A DNA stretch of 64,000 bases from Streptomyces pactum (lineage in GTDB: Bacteria; Actinomycetota; Actinomycetes; Streptomycetales; Streptomycetaceae). The notes beneath the pieces were generated by a model. It was given only the letters and a program-made list of their open reading frames with translations. It had not been told where the DNA came from and made no database searches. Where the stretch lies: assembly GCF_016031615.1 (NCBI RefSeq), contig NZ_JACYXC010000001.1, forward strand, positions 2,728,001-2,792,000, written 5' to 3'. Each line of letters opens with the position of its first letter. Within the stretch, counting starts at the first letter, position 1. Shown one piece after another: positions 42,479 to 51,536 of this stretch. A program made the translations under genes and the position numbers.

Positions 42479-43759
42479 ATGAGTGACGACCGAGCCCGGC
42501 CGGCCCGCCGGGGCCTCCCCGCGACCTCCGCGGACCACGCCGCGACGGACCACCCCGCCACCTCCACCGGCCATGCCCCATCCACGGACCACCGCCACCT
42601 CGCGCCACACCCGGACGACACCGCGCCCCGCCGGGACCACGATCCGACCGGGCGGCTCGACGAGGCGCTGGAACGGCTCCACGCCCGCGGCCCCGAGCGC
42701 CTGGGCCGGCTGACCAACCACGCCCCGATGGCGGTGGAGGCGCTGGCGGCCCACGGGCACGCCGGCACCGTCCACCTCTGGCTGGACCGCTACGCGCCCA
42801 AGCTGGAGGACTTCCCCGGTACGACGGCCCCGGTCACCGACGACGACTGGCGGGCCGCACTGGGAGATCCGCGCCGGGCCGGCGACTGGATCGGCTACTT
42901 CACCCGCGCGGTCGCCGAACGCCCCTGGCGGGAGGTGCTCGCGCAGTGGTGGCCGCGGCTGCTGCCGGGCATCGCGGGCGGCTCCACCCATCCGGTGATC
43001 CGGGTGGGTCACGCCGTACGGACCCTGCTGGACGGCGAGGAGACGGCGCCGCGGCGCACCGAGCTGGCGCACGGACTCGGTTACTGGGCCGCCCGGCACC
43101 GCCCGCTGCCCGGCGCGCTCGCACCCGCCGGCCGGCTGGCGCCGGAGGAGGCGCTGTGGGCCCTGCCGGCGATCCCGGCCCGGCGCGGCGGAATGCCCGA
43201 CCGGCTCGCCCAGCTCGACGACCTGCCCGCCTGGAGCGCGGGGACCGGGGCGCTCCGCCCGCCGGCCGGCCCGGAGGAGGCCCGGCGGTCACTCACCGCG
43301 CTGGTCGCCGCGGCGGTGCGACGGTACGCGGCCCAGGCGGAGGCGGAGCCGGTGATGCTGGTGCACGCCGCGACCGCGCCCAACGCCGTGCTCCGGACCC
43401 TCCCGGCGCTCCCCCGCGAGCTGTGGGTTCCCAGCCTGGGCGCGGCCTGGGCGGCGAGCGCCGCCGTCGTCTCCGCGTACGCCCCGGGGCCCGGTTCCGG
43501 CGGCCCGCCCGCCGGCTCCCCGGCCGCCGGTGCCCGCACCCGGGACGGTGGCCAGAAACGGCCGGGGGAGGCCGGGGCCGAGGGGCTCGCGGATGCCATG
43601 GCGGAGGCGTTCGCGCGGGCGGCGGTGCACGGCGACGAGCACACCATCAAGCTGACCGACACCGCGCTGGACGTCGCCCGGATGTCGGGCGACCCGGCCG
43701 CGCTGACCGCGGCGGCCCGTGCCCGGGAGCTGATCGACCCGCTGGACGGCGCGGGCTGA
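42479..43759 (+). CDS. Questin oxidase family protein
   Basis: 426 residues. After a His/Pro/Thr-rich stretch (1-60), the conserved core begins LDEALERLHARGPERLGRLTNHAPMAVEAL and includes LWLDRYAPKLEDFP, HPVIRVGHAVRTL, ELAHGLGYWAARH and, near the end, HGDEHTIKLTDTALD. These His-rich motifs are those of the questin oxidase / AflY-like family, which cleave aromatic rings in fungal polyketide pathways. Bacterial members have no fixed substrate. No biosynthetic cluster surrounds it. Confidence 0.8.
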   Translation: MSDDRARPARRGLPATSADHAATDHPATSTGHAPSTDHRHLAPHPDDTAPRRDHDPTGRLDEALERLHARGPERLGRLTNHAPMAVEALAAHGHAGTVHLWLDRYAPKLEDFPGTTAPVTDDDWRAALGDPRRAGDWIGYFTRAVAERPWREVLAQWWPRLLPGIAGGSTHPVIRVGHAVRTLLDGEETAPRRTELAHGLGYWAARHRPLPGALAPAGRLAPEEALWALPAIPARRGGMPDRLAQLDDLPAWSAGTGALRPPAGPEEARRSLTALVAAAVRRYAAQAEAEPVMLVHAATAPNAVLRTLPALPRELWVPSLGAAWAASAAVVSAYAPGPGSGGPPAGSPAAGARTRDGGQKRPGEAGAEGLADAMAEAFARAAVHGDEHTIKLTDTALDVARMSGDPAALTAAARARELIDPLDGAG

Positions 43760-44090
43760 CCGCCCGGGCGGCGGACGGCGCCGGGCCGCGCCCCGGACAT
43801 CCCATCGCCGCACCGCGCGACGACCCGTGCCGGTGGCGCGTACGGGCCCCCTACGCACCACCGGCACGCACCGCCCGGCACGCACCCGCCCGGCACGGCC
43901 GGTCGCGGGAGCCGGTACGGCCCCGCACGCACCAGCCGTCGCGCGAAGCCCGTTCGGACGCCCGCTCGCCCCGCCCGCGCCACCGGCACCGCGGCAAGCG
44001 GCGCGCGCTCCGGCCGGGACGCCCGCGCCCGCCCGGGGCGGAGGACGCCCGGGTCGCCCGGGCCGGTCAGGACGCCCGGGTCGCGCCCGG
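43760..44090. other. Spacer without recognisable gene
   Basis: G+C-rich, with repeated GCACGCACC/CCGGCACGG words. No gene, terminator or promoter could be supported. Confidence 0.4.
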
Positions 44091-44186
44091 ATCGCCCACG
44101 CCGGCCCGGATCGCCCACGTCGGCCCGGTCGCCGCGTCGGCCTCCGGTCGGCCACGTCGGCCTCCGGTCGCCCGCGTCGGCCTGGC
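44091..44186. repeat. Degenerate 18-20-bp tandem repeat, five copies
   Basis: Units begin ATCGCCCACG or GTCGCC[GC]CGT at about 44091, 44110, 44128, 44147 and 44167, and contain CGTCGGCC. It lies just past the end of the dioxygenase gene. Confidence 0.7.
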
Positions 44187-44243
44187 CGGGGCCACACCGG
44201 ATGCCGTGGGCGGCGCCGGGCCCGCCGTCGGGCGCCCGGCGCG

Positions 44244-45092
44244 TCAGCCGAACTGCACGGAGCGCTTGGCCAGGCCCATCCAGAAGCCGTCGATCACGGT
44301 GCGCTGCCGCGCCAGGTCACCGTCGGCGGCGCCGAGGGTGACGAACAGCGGCGCGAAGTGCTCGGTGCGCGGGTGCGCCAGGCGGCCGGAGGGAGAGCGG
44401 TGCTCGAAGTCGATGAGCGCGTCCACGTCGCGGCTCTCCAGCGCCGACCGGCCCCAGTCGTCGAACTCGGCCGACCAGCCGGGCACGCCGGGGCCGGTGT
44501 GGCGGAGCGCGGCGAGGTTGTGGGTGAAGAACCCGCTGCCGACGATGAGTACGCCCTCGTCCCGGAGCGGGGCGAGCCGGCGGCCGATGTCCAGCAGCCG
44601 CCGCGGGTCCAGGGTCGGCATGGAGACCTGGAGGACCGGGATGTCGGCGGCCGGGAACATCTCCACGAGCGGCACGTACGCGCCGTGGTCCAGCCCCCGG
44701 TCGGGGATGTCGTGGACCGGGGTGCCGGGCGCGCGGAGGGTCTTCCGGACCCGCTCGGCGAGTTCGGGCGCCCCGGGCGCGGCGTACCGGACCCGGTAGT
44801 AGTGCTCCGGGAACCCCCAGAAGTCGTAGATCAGCGGCACGGTCCGGGTGGCGCCGAGGGCGAGCGGCGCCTCCTCCCAGTGCGCGGAGATCACCAGGAT
44901 GGCGGTGGGGCGGGGCAGTTCGGCGGACCAGGCGGCGAGCTGCCCCGGCCAGACCGGGTCGTCGGCGAGCGGCGGCGCGCCGTGGCTGAGGTACAGGGCG
45001 GGCATCCTCCCGGCCGGCGTGGCGGCGGGCACGGGCACGGGCGCCGGACCTGGGCGGCGGGTGCCGGCGGTGTGCTGGGCTGCGGCGGACAT
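44244..45092 (-). CDS. Extradiol ring-cleavage dioxygenase, LigB/DODA class III
   Basis: 282 residues. The class III extradiol dioxygenase domain starts at about residue 30: MPALYLSHGAPPL with a metal His, VISAHWEE, DHGAYVPLVEMFP, then GSGFFTHNL and EHFAPLFVTLGAA. Iron-binding and catalytic His residues are in these four segments. The family includes 4,5-DOPA dioxygenase and YgiD-like proteins that open catechol rings. ATG 45092 has GGGAGG upstream. It is divergent from a MarR gene across an A+T-rich operator region and probably controlled by it; its substrate may be a phenolic. Confidence 0.9.
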   Translation of the reverse strand: MSAAAQHTAGTRRPGPAPVPVPAATPAGRMPALYLSHGAPPLADDPVWPGQLAAWSAELPRPTAILVISAHWEEAPLALGATRTVPLIYDFWGFPEHYYRVRYAAPGAPELAERVRKTLRAPGTPVHDIPDRGLDHGAYVPLVEMFPAADIPVLQVSMPTLDPRRLLDIGRRLAPLRDEGVLIVGSGFFTHNLAALRHTGPGVPGWSAEFDDWGRSALESRDVDALIDFEHRSPSGRLAHPRTEHFAPLFVTLGAADGDLARQRTVIDGFWMGLAKRSVQFG

Positions 45093-45123
45093 GTGACCTC
45101 CCGGCCTCCTACCCCCCACGTAC

Positions 45124-45169
45124 TTGAACTCTAAAGAAGCAACCTACACATATTTTGTTTAAACTTCAA
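45124..45169. promoter_or_regulatory. Probable MarR operator between dioxygenase and MarR genes
   Basis: TTGAACTCTAAA (45124-45135) and TTTAAACTTCAA (45158-45169) form an imperfect inverted repeat (10 of 12) in an A+T-rich 111-bp divergent spacer. GTTTAAAC is itself a palindrome. Confidence 0.55.
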
Positions 45170-45203
45170 GAAGCGCCTTCATAGACTGGGGAGTGTGGAC
45201 GCC

Positions 45204-45701
45204 ATGACGACCGAAACCGCAGATCAACCCCGCTGGCTCAGCGACGAGGAACAGCGCACCTGGCAGGCGTACCTGCACGCCACCACGCTGCTGGAGGACC
45301 ACCTCGACCGCCAGCTGCAACGCGACGCGGGGATGCCGCACATCTATTACGGGCTGCTGGTGCTGCTCTCCCGCGCACCGCGGCGGCGGATGCGGATGAC
45401 CGTACTGGCGCGGAACGCCAAGATCACGCGTTCCCGGCTGTCGCACGCCATCGCCCGGCTGGAGAAGAACGGCTGGGTACGCCGCGAGGAGTGTTCCTCG
45501 GACAAGCGCGGCCAGAACGCCGTCCTCACCGACGCGGGCTTCGAGGTGCTGCGGCAGGCCGCCCCCGGCCATGTCGCCGCGGTCCGCTCCGCGCTCTTCG
45601 ACCGGCTCACCCCCGAGCAGGTCGCCCGGCTCGGCGAGATCTGCACCATCGTGGCCGAAGGGCTCCAGCCGGACGGCGCGGACCTGCCCTGGCTGCGCTG
45701 A
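45204..45701 (+). CDS. MarR-family transcriptional regulator
   Basis: 165 residues. The winged helix-turn-helix runs from about 55 to 115: RMTVLARNAKITRSRLSHAIARLEKNGWV, then RREECSSDKRGQNAVLTDAG as the wing. YYGLLVLLSRAP precedes it. ATG 45204 is chosen because GGGGAG is 10 nt upstream; GTG 45195 sits too close to it. It is divergent from the extradiol dioxygenase, typical of MarR repressors that sense phenolics. Confidence 0.9.
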   Translation: MTTETADQPRWLSDEEQRTWQAYLHATTLLEDHLDRQLQRDAGMPHIYYGLLVLLSRAPRRRMRMTVLARNAKITRSRLSHAIARLEKNGWVRREECSSDKRGQNAVLTDAGFEVLRQAAPGHVAAVRSALFDRLTPEQVARLGEICTIVAEGLQPDGADLPWLR

Positions 45702-46013
45702 CCCGGTCGCCTCGCGGGGCGGACGGCAGCCGCGGTGACGCAGCGGACTCCAGCAGGCGGGGCCAGGGCGACAGGTCCCGCACGGAGCGGCGGTTCACCG
45801 GCGGTTCGCGTTCCACCGGGCCCCTGGCTCCTCACCCGGAGGGCGGTGGGACTCTCCCGGGGGATGCCCGCGCCGGCCGTGCAGCGCACCCCGGGCCACG
45901 CCCGGGGCCGCGGCGCACCCGGGCCCGCCGTCCCGCGCTGTCTCCCCTCCGCGGGGGAGCCGGCGGCGGGCTTTTCGCACGGGCCCGCGCCCGCCGGCCC
46001 GCGGCCCCCGCAC

Positions 46014-46057
46014 GCGCCGGGCCCCGCCTCCGCGATCGCGGAGGCGGGGCCCGGCGC
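46014..46057. terminator. Bidirectional terminator, 20-bp perfect stem
   Basis: A perfect palindrome centred between 46035 and 46036 (20-bp stem, GATC loop) lies between the convergent MarR and DHA2 exporter genes. The preceding 310 bp contain nothing recognisable. Confidence 0.8.
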
Positions 46058-46071
46058 CTGTGGGGCGGTGA

Positions 46072-47583
46072 TCAGTGAGCCATCACCGGCACCGGGATGT
46101 CCTGGTCCTGGTCGTCGCCGGAACCGGCGACGGTCTGGTTCATGTTCGGACGTCCGGCGTTGATGAAGACGGCGGCGATGATCGCGGAGACCACCAGGAT
46201 GCCGACCGCCCACCAGATGGCGACGGTGTAGCCGTGCACCAGCGCCTCCATGTGCAGGCGCGGGTTGCCGGCGGCCCCGGCCAGGTGGGACCGGGCGTAG
46301 TCGGTGGTGGCGCTGGCCGCGATGGTGTTGAGCAGCGCGGTACCGATGGCGCCGCCCACCTGCTGGGAGGTGTTGACCATCGCCGAGGCCACGCCCGCGT
46401 CCTGGGCCTGGACGCCGTAGGTGGCCAGGCTCATGGCCGGCATGAAGGCGGTGCCCATGCCGAGGCCCAGCAGCAGGAACGCCGGCAGGATCAGCGCGGG
46501 GTAGGAGCTGTCCAGGTCTATCTGGCTGAGCATCGCCATGCCCACCGCACCGACCAGGAAGCCCGGGGCCATCAGCTTGCGCGGCGCCACCCGGACCATC
46601 AGCCGGGTGCCGATCTGCGTGGAACCGATGATCATGCCCGCGATCATGGGGAGGAAGGCCAGGCCGGTCTTGACCGGGCTGTACCCCTTGACGACCTGCA
46701 TGTAGTAGGTGAGGAAGAGGAACAGGCCGAACATGCCGATGATGGCCAGGCCCAGCGACAGGTAGGCGCCGGCCCGGTTCCGCTCGGTGATTACGCGCAG
46801 CGGCAGCAGCGGCGCCTTGACCCGGGCCTCGACGACCACGAAGGCGGCCAGCAGGACCACGGAGGCGACGAACATCCCGATGGTGCCGCCGTCGGACCAG
46901 CCGTCGGACTCGGCGCGGGTGAAGCCGTAGACCAGCGCGACCAGGCCTGCGGTGGCCAGGATGACACCGGGTACGTCCAGCTTGGAGCTGTTACGGCTGC
47001 CGGCCGGCTCGCGGATGACGAGCACGGCACCGACCGCCGCCACGATGGCGAACGGGATGTTCACGTAGAAGGTCCAGCGCCAGTCCATGTACTGGGTGAG
47101 CACACCGCCCAGGATGAGACCGACGGCACCGCCACCACCGGCGATGGCGCCGAAGATGCCGAACGCCTTGGCCCGCTCACGGGGCTCGGTGAACATCACC
47201 GCGAGCAGCGAGAGCGCCGCGGGCGCCAGCAGCGCGCCGAACACACCCTGGAGGGCGCGGGCGCCGAGCAGCATCGCCTCGTTGACCGCGGCACCACCGA
47301 GGGCGGACGCTGCGGCGAAACCGGCGAGCCCGATCACGAAGGTCTGCTTGCGGCCCCACAGGTCCGCGATCCGACCACCGAAGAGGAGGAGGCTGCCGAA
47401 GGCGAGGGCGTAGGCCGTGATGACCCACTGCTTGTTGGATTCGGAGATGTCCAGCGCCGCCTGCGCGTGGGGCAGCGCGATGTTCACGATCGTCGCGTCG
47501 AGCACGACCATCAGCTGCGCCAGGGCGATGAAGATCAGTGCTGTCCAGCGCCGGGGATCAGCGGAGGGAGCCGTTTTCGGCAT
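46072..47583 (-). CDS. MFS drug exporter, DHA2 (EmrB/QacA) family
   Basis: 503 residues, 14 predicted helices. Motif D1 is LDATIVNIALPHAQAAL near residue 28; motif A is LLLFGGRIADLWGRKQTF; motif C-like GGGAVGLILGGVLTQYMDWRWTFYVNIP follows (here GGVLTQYMDWRWTFYVNIP). The tail is acidic. It exports toxic compounds by proton antiport; the substrate is unknown. ATG 47583 follows GAGGTAGG; the frame is open to 47715 without further support. It lies downstream of a TetR gene on the same strand. Confidence 0.92.
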   Translation of the reverse strand: MPKTAPSADPRRWTALIFIALAQLMVVLDATIVNIALPHAQAALDISESNKQWVITAYALAFGSLLLFGGRIADLWGRKQTFVIGLAGFAAASALGGAAVNEAMLLGARALQGVFGALLAPAALSLLAVMFTEPRERAKAFGIFGAIAGGGGAVGLILGGVLTQYMDWRWTFYVNIPFAIVAAVGAVLVIREPAGSRNSSKLDVPGVILATAGLVALVYGFTRAESDGWSDGGTIGMFVASVVLLAAFVVVEARVKAPLLPLRVITERNRAGAYLSLGLAIIGMFGLFLFLTYYMQVVKGYSPVKTGLAFLPMIAGMIIGSTQIGTRLMVRVAPRKLMAPGFLVGAVGMAMLSQIDLDSSYPALILPAFLLLGLGMGTAFMPAMSLATYGVQAQDAGVASAMVNTSQQVGGAIGTALLNTIAASATTDYARSHLAGAAGNPRLHMEALVHGYTVAIWWAVGILVVSAIIAAVFINAGRPNMNQTVAGSGDDQDQDIPVPVMAH

Positions 47584-47826
47584 GGGTGGGCCTACCTCAT
47601 GGTGCGGAGAGTGAAAATTCGGGACGGTCGATGGGCGTGCCGCGGCACGCCGAGGGCGCGCACGGGCGGACCGGGACACAGAGACCCGCGGGCGTGCGCC
47701 GTGAGCAGGGCGCACCGCGCGGTCGGCGGCGGTCGTCGGTCTCCCCGTCGGTGTGCGGCTCGGGCCGGCACACCCGGTGGGGCGCTGATCAGGTGTGGTG
47801 GTAGCTGGTGTCAGGCAAGCAGCGGC

Positions 47827-48504
47827 TCACAGTCCGCGTCGCAGGTCCTCCAAGGTTGCGGCCGAACCGGCCAGTTCGGAGCGCGCCGGCGTCATCAGTC
47901 CGTCCAGGTACAGCTGAAGGTGCCGGTGCACGAAGCGATCGAAGTCCAGACAACAGCCCTCCCCGGCCTCCGTGGACCGGGAGCCCCAGCCGGGCAGCGG
48001 CCGGGTGAGCTGGGTCAGGGCGACCAGCAGATCACCGACGTCTATGTCGGTGCGCAGCTGGCCGGTGTCCCGCGCGGCGGTCATGAGCGCCTCGATCGCC
48101 GAGGCCAGGCGCTCCCGGGCGGCGACCTGGTCCGGGTGATCCCGCTCGACACCGTCGGAGAGCAGCGGGCACAGGGCCCCTATCCTCTCGTCCGCCGCCG
48201 CGTGCACGAAACGCCGCAGCGCCTGGAAGGCGTCGGGCTCCTCGGCTCGGGCGGCCTCGGCCTGGTCCGCGGTGCGGGCCATCACCGAGACGGTGACCTG
48301 ACGGATCAGCTCACGGCGGTCCGCGAAGTGCCGGTAGATCGTGGCATTTCCCAGGCCCGCTCGTCGAGCTATTTCATCGAACGACACCTCGGCCCCGTGC
48401 TCGACGAGCACCTCGCGGGCCGCCGCGATGATCCGCTCCCGGTTGCGCGCGGCGTCGGCGCGCAGCTTGGGCTGCGGATTCCGGTCGGCGATCCTGGTGG
48501 CCAC
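47827..48504 (-). CDS. TetR-family transcriptional regulator
   Basis: 225 residues. The helix-turn-helix is at about 15-65 (RERIIAAAREVL, VSFDEIARRAGLGNATIYRHF). The C-terminal domain contains LCPLLSDGVERDHPDQ. GTG 48504 is used because GAGAGG lies about 8 nt upstream; 48630 is open but poorly supported and overlaps the operator-like repeat. It precedes the DHA2 exporter on the same strand by 243 bp, a usual TetR/exporter arrangement. Confidence 0.9.
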   Translation of the reverse strand: MATRIADRNPQPKLRADAARNRERIIAAAREVLVEHGAEVSFDEIARRAGLGNATIYRHFADRRELIRQVTVSVMARTADQAEAARAEEPDAFQALRRFVHAAADERIGALCPLLSDGVERDHPDQVAARERLASAIEALMTAARDTGQLRTDIDVGDLLVALTQLTRPLPGWGSRSTEAGEGCCLDFDRFVHRHLQLYLDGLMTPARSELAGSAATLEDLRRGL

Positions 48505-48610
48505 CTGTCGTCCTCTCCTCCCCGGTCGGGTCCGGTGTTTCCGGGCTTCACGTCCGTCGTCCCGCGTACCCCGGGGTCTCGGACCCACGGGGCCAGCTTC
48601 CGGGGACCAA

Positions 48611-48646
48611 CTCCCCGTTTCGCTGGACACCTGGTTAAACGGGGAG
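48611..48646. promoter_or_regulatory. Long inverted repeat upstream of TetR gene
   Basis: CTCCCCGTTT and AAACGGGGAG are perfect 10-bp arms separated by 16 bp, about 107 bp before the TetR start. Probable operator of the TetR/exporter pair. Confidence 0.45.
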
Positions 48647-49202
48647 CGGGTCCCCGGAAATTTCGCACCGCCCCGTGAGCCCGGTCACATTCCGGGAGAT
48701 CGTGTATCCACGCTCCTGGGACGCCCGGCGGCCCGGGTGTGCGGACGCCCGCGGAACGCGGGCCGCGGGCCGCGGGCCCGAGGCTCCACGCCCGCCGCCG
48801 AGGGCCGACCCGGGCCTCTTCCCGTCCCCGGCCCGCCCGGCCGCACCCGGCCGACGTCCGCGCCCGGCCACCCGGCCCGTGTCAGCCCCGGATCCGCCCG
48901 ACCTTGATCCAGTCCCCGGCCCTGAGATCCGGCCCACGCCCGACCCGCCCCCGGCCCGAACCCGTGCCGGCCCACGCCCGGCCCCGAACTTCGACCCACA
49001 CCCGGCCCCGGCCCCCCGTCCAGCTCTCGCCGCCGGCCGGCCCCGGGCTCCGCGGCCGGCCCCCGGCACCGGGCGGAGCGGGTGCGTCCCGCGGGCGGTC
49101 CACACCGGAAGGGCGCGAGAACCGCCCGCCCGGCCCAGCAGGGCCATCCGTTCGGACGCGCCGGACGGGCTCGGCGCCCCGCCCCGGCGCACGGTGGGCC
49201 GC
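48647..49202. other. Spacer without recognisable gene
   Basis: 556 bp, C-rich on the plus strand with repeated CCCGGCCC words. Frames are Pro/Arg/Ala-rich and lack family features. Confidence 0.45.
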
Positions 49203-50552
49203 GTGAAGCAGAACCGCCCCCGAATACCCGAGGCCCGCCGTCGCCGGCGGTCCCGGATACGCCTGCCCGGCGCTCCGCGGCCCGGCCGCCGGACCGCGCT
49301 GGCCGCCACCGCCGTCCTGCTCCTCTCCGTAACCGCCCCGGCCACGTCCAGCCGGATCGCCGCCTCACCGCCCGCGGTGCGGGCTCCGGCACTGCCGGGC
49401 GGCGCCGACGGGCCGCCGTCGTGCACCCTCACCCCGGGCAAGGGCGTCCAGTTGTCCGAGGGCATCCCCACCGGCCCGGGCCACAGCGCCAGCACCGGCA
49501 CCGTCCACGCCCTCACCCTGATGATCGACTTCCCCGACGTCCGGGGCGAGGGCCCGGCCCGGGACCGCTTCGCGGAGTTCTTCCCGCGCACCGCCCGCTG
49601 GTTCGCCCGGTCCTCCTACGGCCGGCTCGACTACCGGCCGGCCACCCCCGTCGAGCGCTGGCTGCGGATGCCCCGCGCCTTCCGCTCGTACGGGCTCGAA
49701 CGGGGCAGCCCCTTCGAGCCCGGGTACCGCCGGCTGGTGCGTGACATCGTGCGGGTCGCCGATCCGCACGTCGATTTCGCCCGGTACGACCTGGTCAACG
49801 TCCTCATCACGCCGAACGCGGGGCCGCCGGCCGCCGAGACCGTCCTGTCGGTGACCTTCGCCGGGAACGCCGAGGCACCGTCCGCCGACGGCGTCCGGCT
49901 CGCCAACGTCTCCTTCATCTACAGCCGGCAGGACGACGGCACCGGGTCCTTCGCCGCCAACGGCTACCGGGTGCTCCCGCACGAGAACGGCCACGCCTTC
50001 GGGCTGCCGGACCTCTACACCGCGGACGGCGGCCACAAGGTCGGCCACTGGGACGTGATGTCGGAGGACTGGGGACCCGGCAACGACCTGCTCGCCTGGC
50101 ACAAGTGGAAGCTGGGGTGGCTGACCGGCCGGCAGGTGCGCTGCGCGGCCCGGCCCGGCGACACCGCGTACACGCTCCGGCCGCTCGCCCGGCGGGGCGG
50201 CGGCACCAAGCTCGTCTTCGTCCCGGTCTCCGCGTCCGGCGGCTACACCGTGGAGGTGCGGACGAACGAGGGCAACGACGAGGGCGTGTGCCGGCCCGGC
50301 GTCCTGATCTCCTGGGTGGACGCCCGGGTGGATTCCGGTCAGGGGCCGGTCACGGTCATGGACAGCACGCCCGGCAGCCGGGGCTGCACCACGGAGCCGA
50401 ACGTGCACCCGGGGCTGAGCGACGCCACCTTCACCGCCGGGGAGTCCCTCCACGACGCCCGCAACGGCATCCGGATCACCGTCGCCGAACGGCTCCCGGA
50501 CGGCGGCCACCGGGTACGGGTCAGCCGTCGCGCCAGTGGTGCCGCCCGGTAG
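49203..50552 (+). CDS. M6-like secreted zinc metalloprotease
   Basis: 449 residues. A long basic N-terminus (RRRRRSRIR, then PGRRT) precedes a signal helix ALAATAVLLLSVTAPATSS, so export is likely. The catalytic zinc motif is HENGH at 260-264 with Glu261, followed by AFGLPDLY. VHALTLMIDFPD and GHWDVMSEDWG are M6 domain features. GTG 49203 is the start of the basic segment; a later start is possible. The gene overlaps the convergent TetR gene by 32 bp. Substrate unknown. Confidence 0.82.
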   Translation: MKQNRPRIPEARRRRRSRIRLPGAPRPGRRTALAATAVLLLSVTAPATSSRIAASPPAVRAPALPGGADGPPSCTLTPGKGVQLSEGIPTGPGHSASTGTVHALTLMIDFPDVRGEGPARDRFAEFFPRTARWFARSSYGRLDYRPATPVERWLRMPRAFRSYGLERGSPFEPGYRRLVRDIVRVADPHVDFARYDLVNVLITPNAGPPAAETVLSVTFAGNAEAPSADGVRLANVSFIYSRQDDGTGSFAANGYRVLPHENGHAFGLPDLYTADGGHKVGHWDVMSEDWGPGNDLLAWHKWKLGWLTGRQVRCAARPGDTAYTLRPLARRGGGTKLVFVPVSASGGYTVEVRTNEGNDEGVCRPGVLISWVDARVDSGQGPVTVMDSTPGSRGCTTEPNVHPGLSDATFTAGESLHDARNGIRITVAERLPDGGHRVRVSRRASGAAR

Positions 50553-51237
50553 CGATCAGCCACATCTGGCGCCGGGCGGTGTCGGCGATCCGCGCCTCGG
50601 CCTCGGTGAGCGGTTCCTCCCCGGCCGGCGGGCGCGGCCCGGCGGTCGCCTCCTCCGCCCCGGCCGGCCGCTCCTCCGTACCCCCGTCCGGCCGGGGCAC
50701 CGGCTGGGCCTCCAGGAAGGCCGTCGCGGTCATCACCATGTGGTCCACGTACAGCTCGGCGAGCATCCGGATGTCCTCCCGGCTCCAGCCCTCGGCCGAC
50801 AGCTGCCCGGCGAACGCCTCCGCGACCTCGTCACCGAACAGGCGCAGCTGGGCGGCGATCGCCTCCCGCACCGGGCGCACCCCGCCGTGCCGCTCCCGGG
50901 CGAGGAAGCGGACGTGGGCCGGGTGGCGGCGGACGTGGTGGGCGACGGCGAGGACGGCGCCCTCGATCCGCTCGCCGTCCCCGTCCTCGGCGGCCAGCAG
51001 TGCGCGGATCATGCCGTGCAGGCTGCCCAGCGCCTCCTCCACCAGCGCGACGCCGAGGTCGGCCATGTCCCGGAAGTGGCGGTAGAAGGCGGCCGGGGCG
51101 ACACCCACCGCGCGGGTGACCTCGCGCAGCCCCAGACTGCTCAGGCTCTGCTCCTCCAGCAGCCGCAGCGCGGCGTCGAGGAGGGCCTGACGGGTCTTGC
51201 GCTTCCGGGCCTCCCGGACGCCGAGGGTGTGACTCAT
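50521..51237 (-). CDS. TetR-family transcriptional regulator
   Basis: 238 residues. It opens SHTLGVREARKRKTRQALLD (helix-turn-helix 8-58, with LGLREVTRAVGVAPAAFYRHF). This is the FabR-like TetR branch with VAPAAFYRHF. ATG 51237 matches homology; the upstream ATG at 51300 crosses the operator region. Its 3' end overlaps the protease gene by 32 bp. A four-copy operator-like array fills the divergent space to two small membrane-protein genes, which it may control. FabR-type regulators act on fatty-acid desaturation, but no desaturase is here. Confidence 0.88.
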   Translation of the reverse strand: MSHTLGVREARKRKTRQALLDAALRLLEEQSLSSLGLREVTRAVGVAPAAFYRHFRDMADLGVALVEEALGSLHGMIRALLAAEDGDGERIEGAVLAVAHHVRRHPAHVRFLARERHGGVRPVREAIAAQLRLFGDEVAEAFAGQLSAEGWSREDIRMLAELYVDHMVMTATAFLEAQPVPRPDGGTEERPAGAEEATAGPRPPAGEEPLTEAEARIADTARRQMWLIATGRHHWRDG

Positions 51238-51241
51238 GTCA

Positions 51242-51338
51242 TTCAGTAAACAACCGTACGCCCACTTTGGCCAGGCATACGATGGGTATTCGGTGAACAA
51301 CTGTCATTCCAAGTGTTCACCGAAAGATGTTCACCGAA
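51242..51338. promoter_or_regulatory. Four-copy operator array for the adjacent TetR
   Basis: TTCGGTGAACA occurs at 51289-51299, its reverse complement TGTTCACCGAA at 51314-51324 and 51328-51338, and a 9/11 match TTCAGTAAACA at 51242-51252. Two sites thus flank a dyad. It covers the whole space between the TetR start and the small membrane-protein gene. Confidence 0.65.
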
Positions 51339-51377
51339 CCGAGCGAACCGGCCACAACCGCCCGAGAAAGGACTTCC

Positions 51378-51533
51378 ATGATCTTCCTCGTCGCAGTCCT
51401 GGCCCTCGCGGGGATCCTGCTGGGCACCGCGGCCCATGTGCCGCTCCCCGTCTTCCTGGCGGGCGCCGCCGCCATCTCCGGCTGGCTGCTCGCCTTCTTC
51501 GCCCGCGAACGCCTCACCCGGAACCGGAGCTGA
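51378..51533 (+). CDS. Small membrane protein
   Basis: 51 residues: two hydrophobic segments (IFLVAVLALAGILLGTAA and VFLAGAAAISGWLLAFFA) and a basic end (RERLTRNRS). GAAAGG lies 8 nt before the ATG. It is 3 bp ahead of another small membrane protein gene, so the two form an operon behind the TetR operator array. Function unknown. Confidence 0.7.
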   Translation: MIFLVAVLALAGILLGTAAHVPLPVFLAGAAAISGWLLAFFARERLTRNRS

Positions 51534-51536
51534 CCG

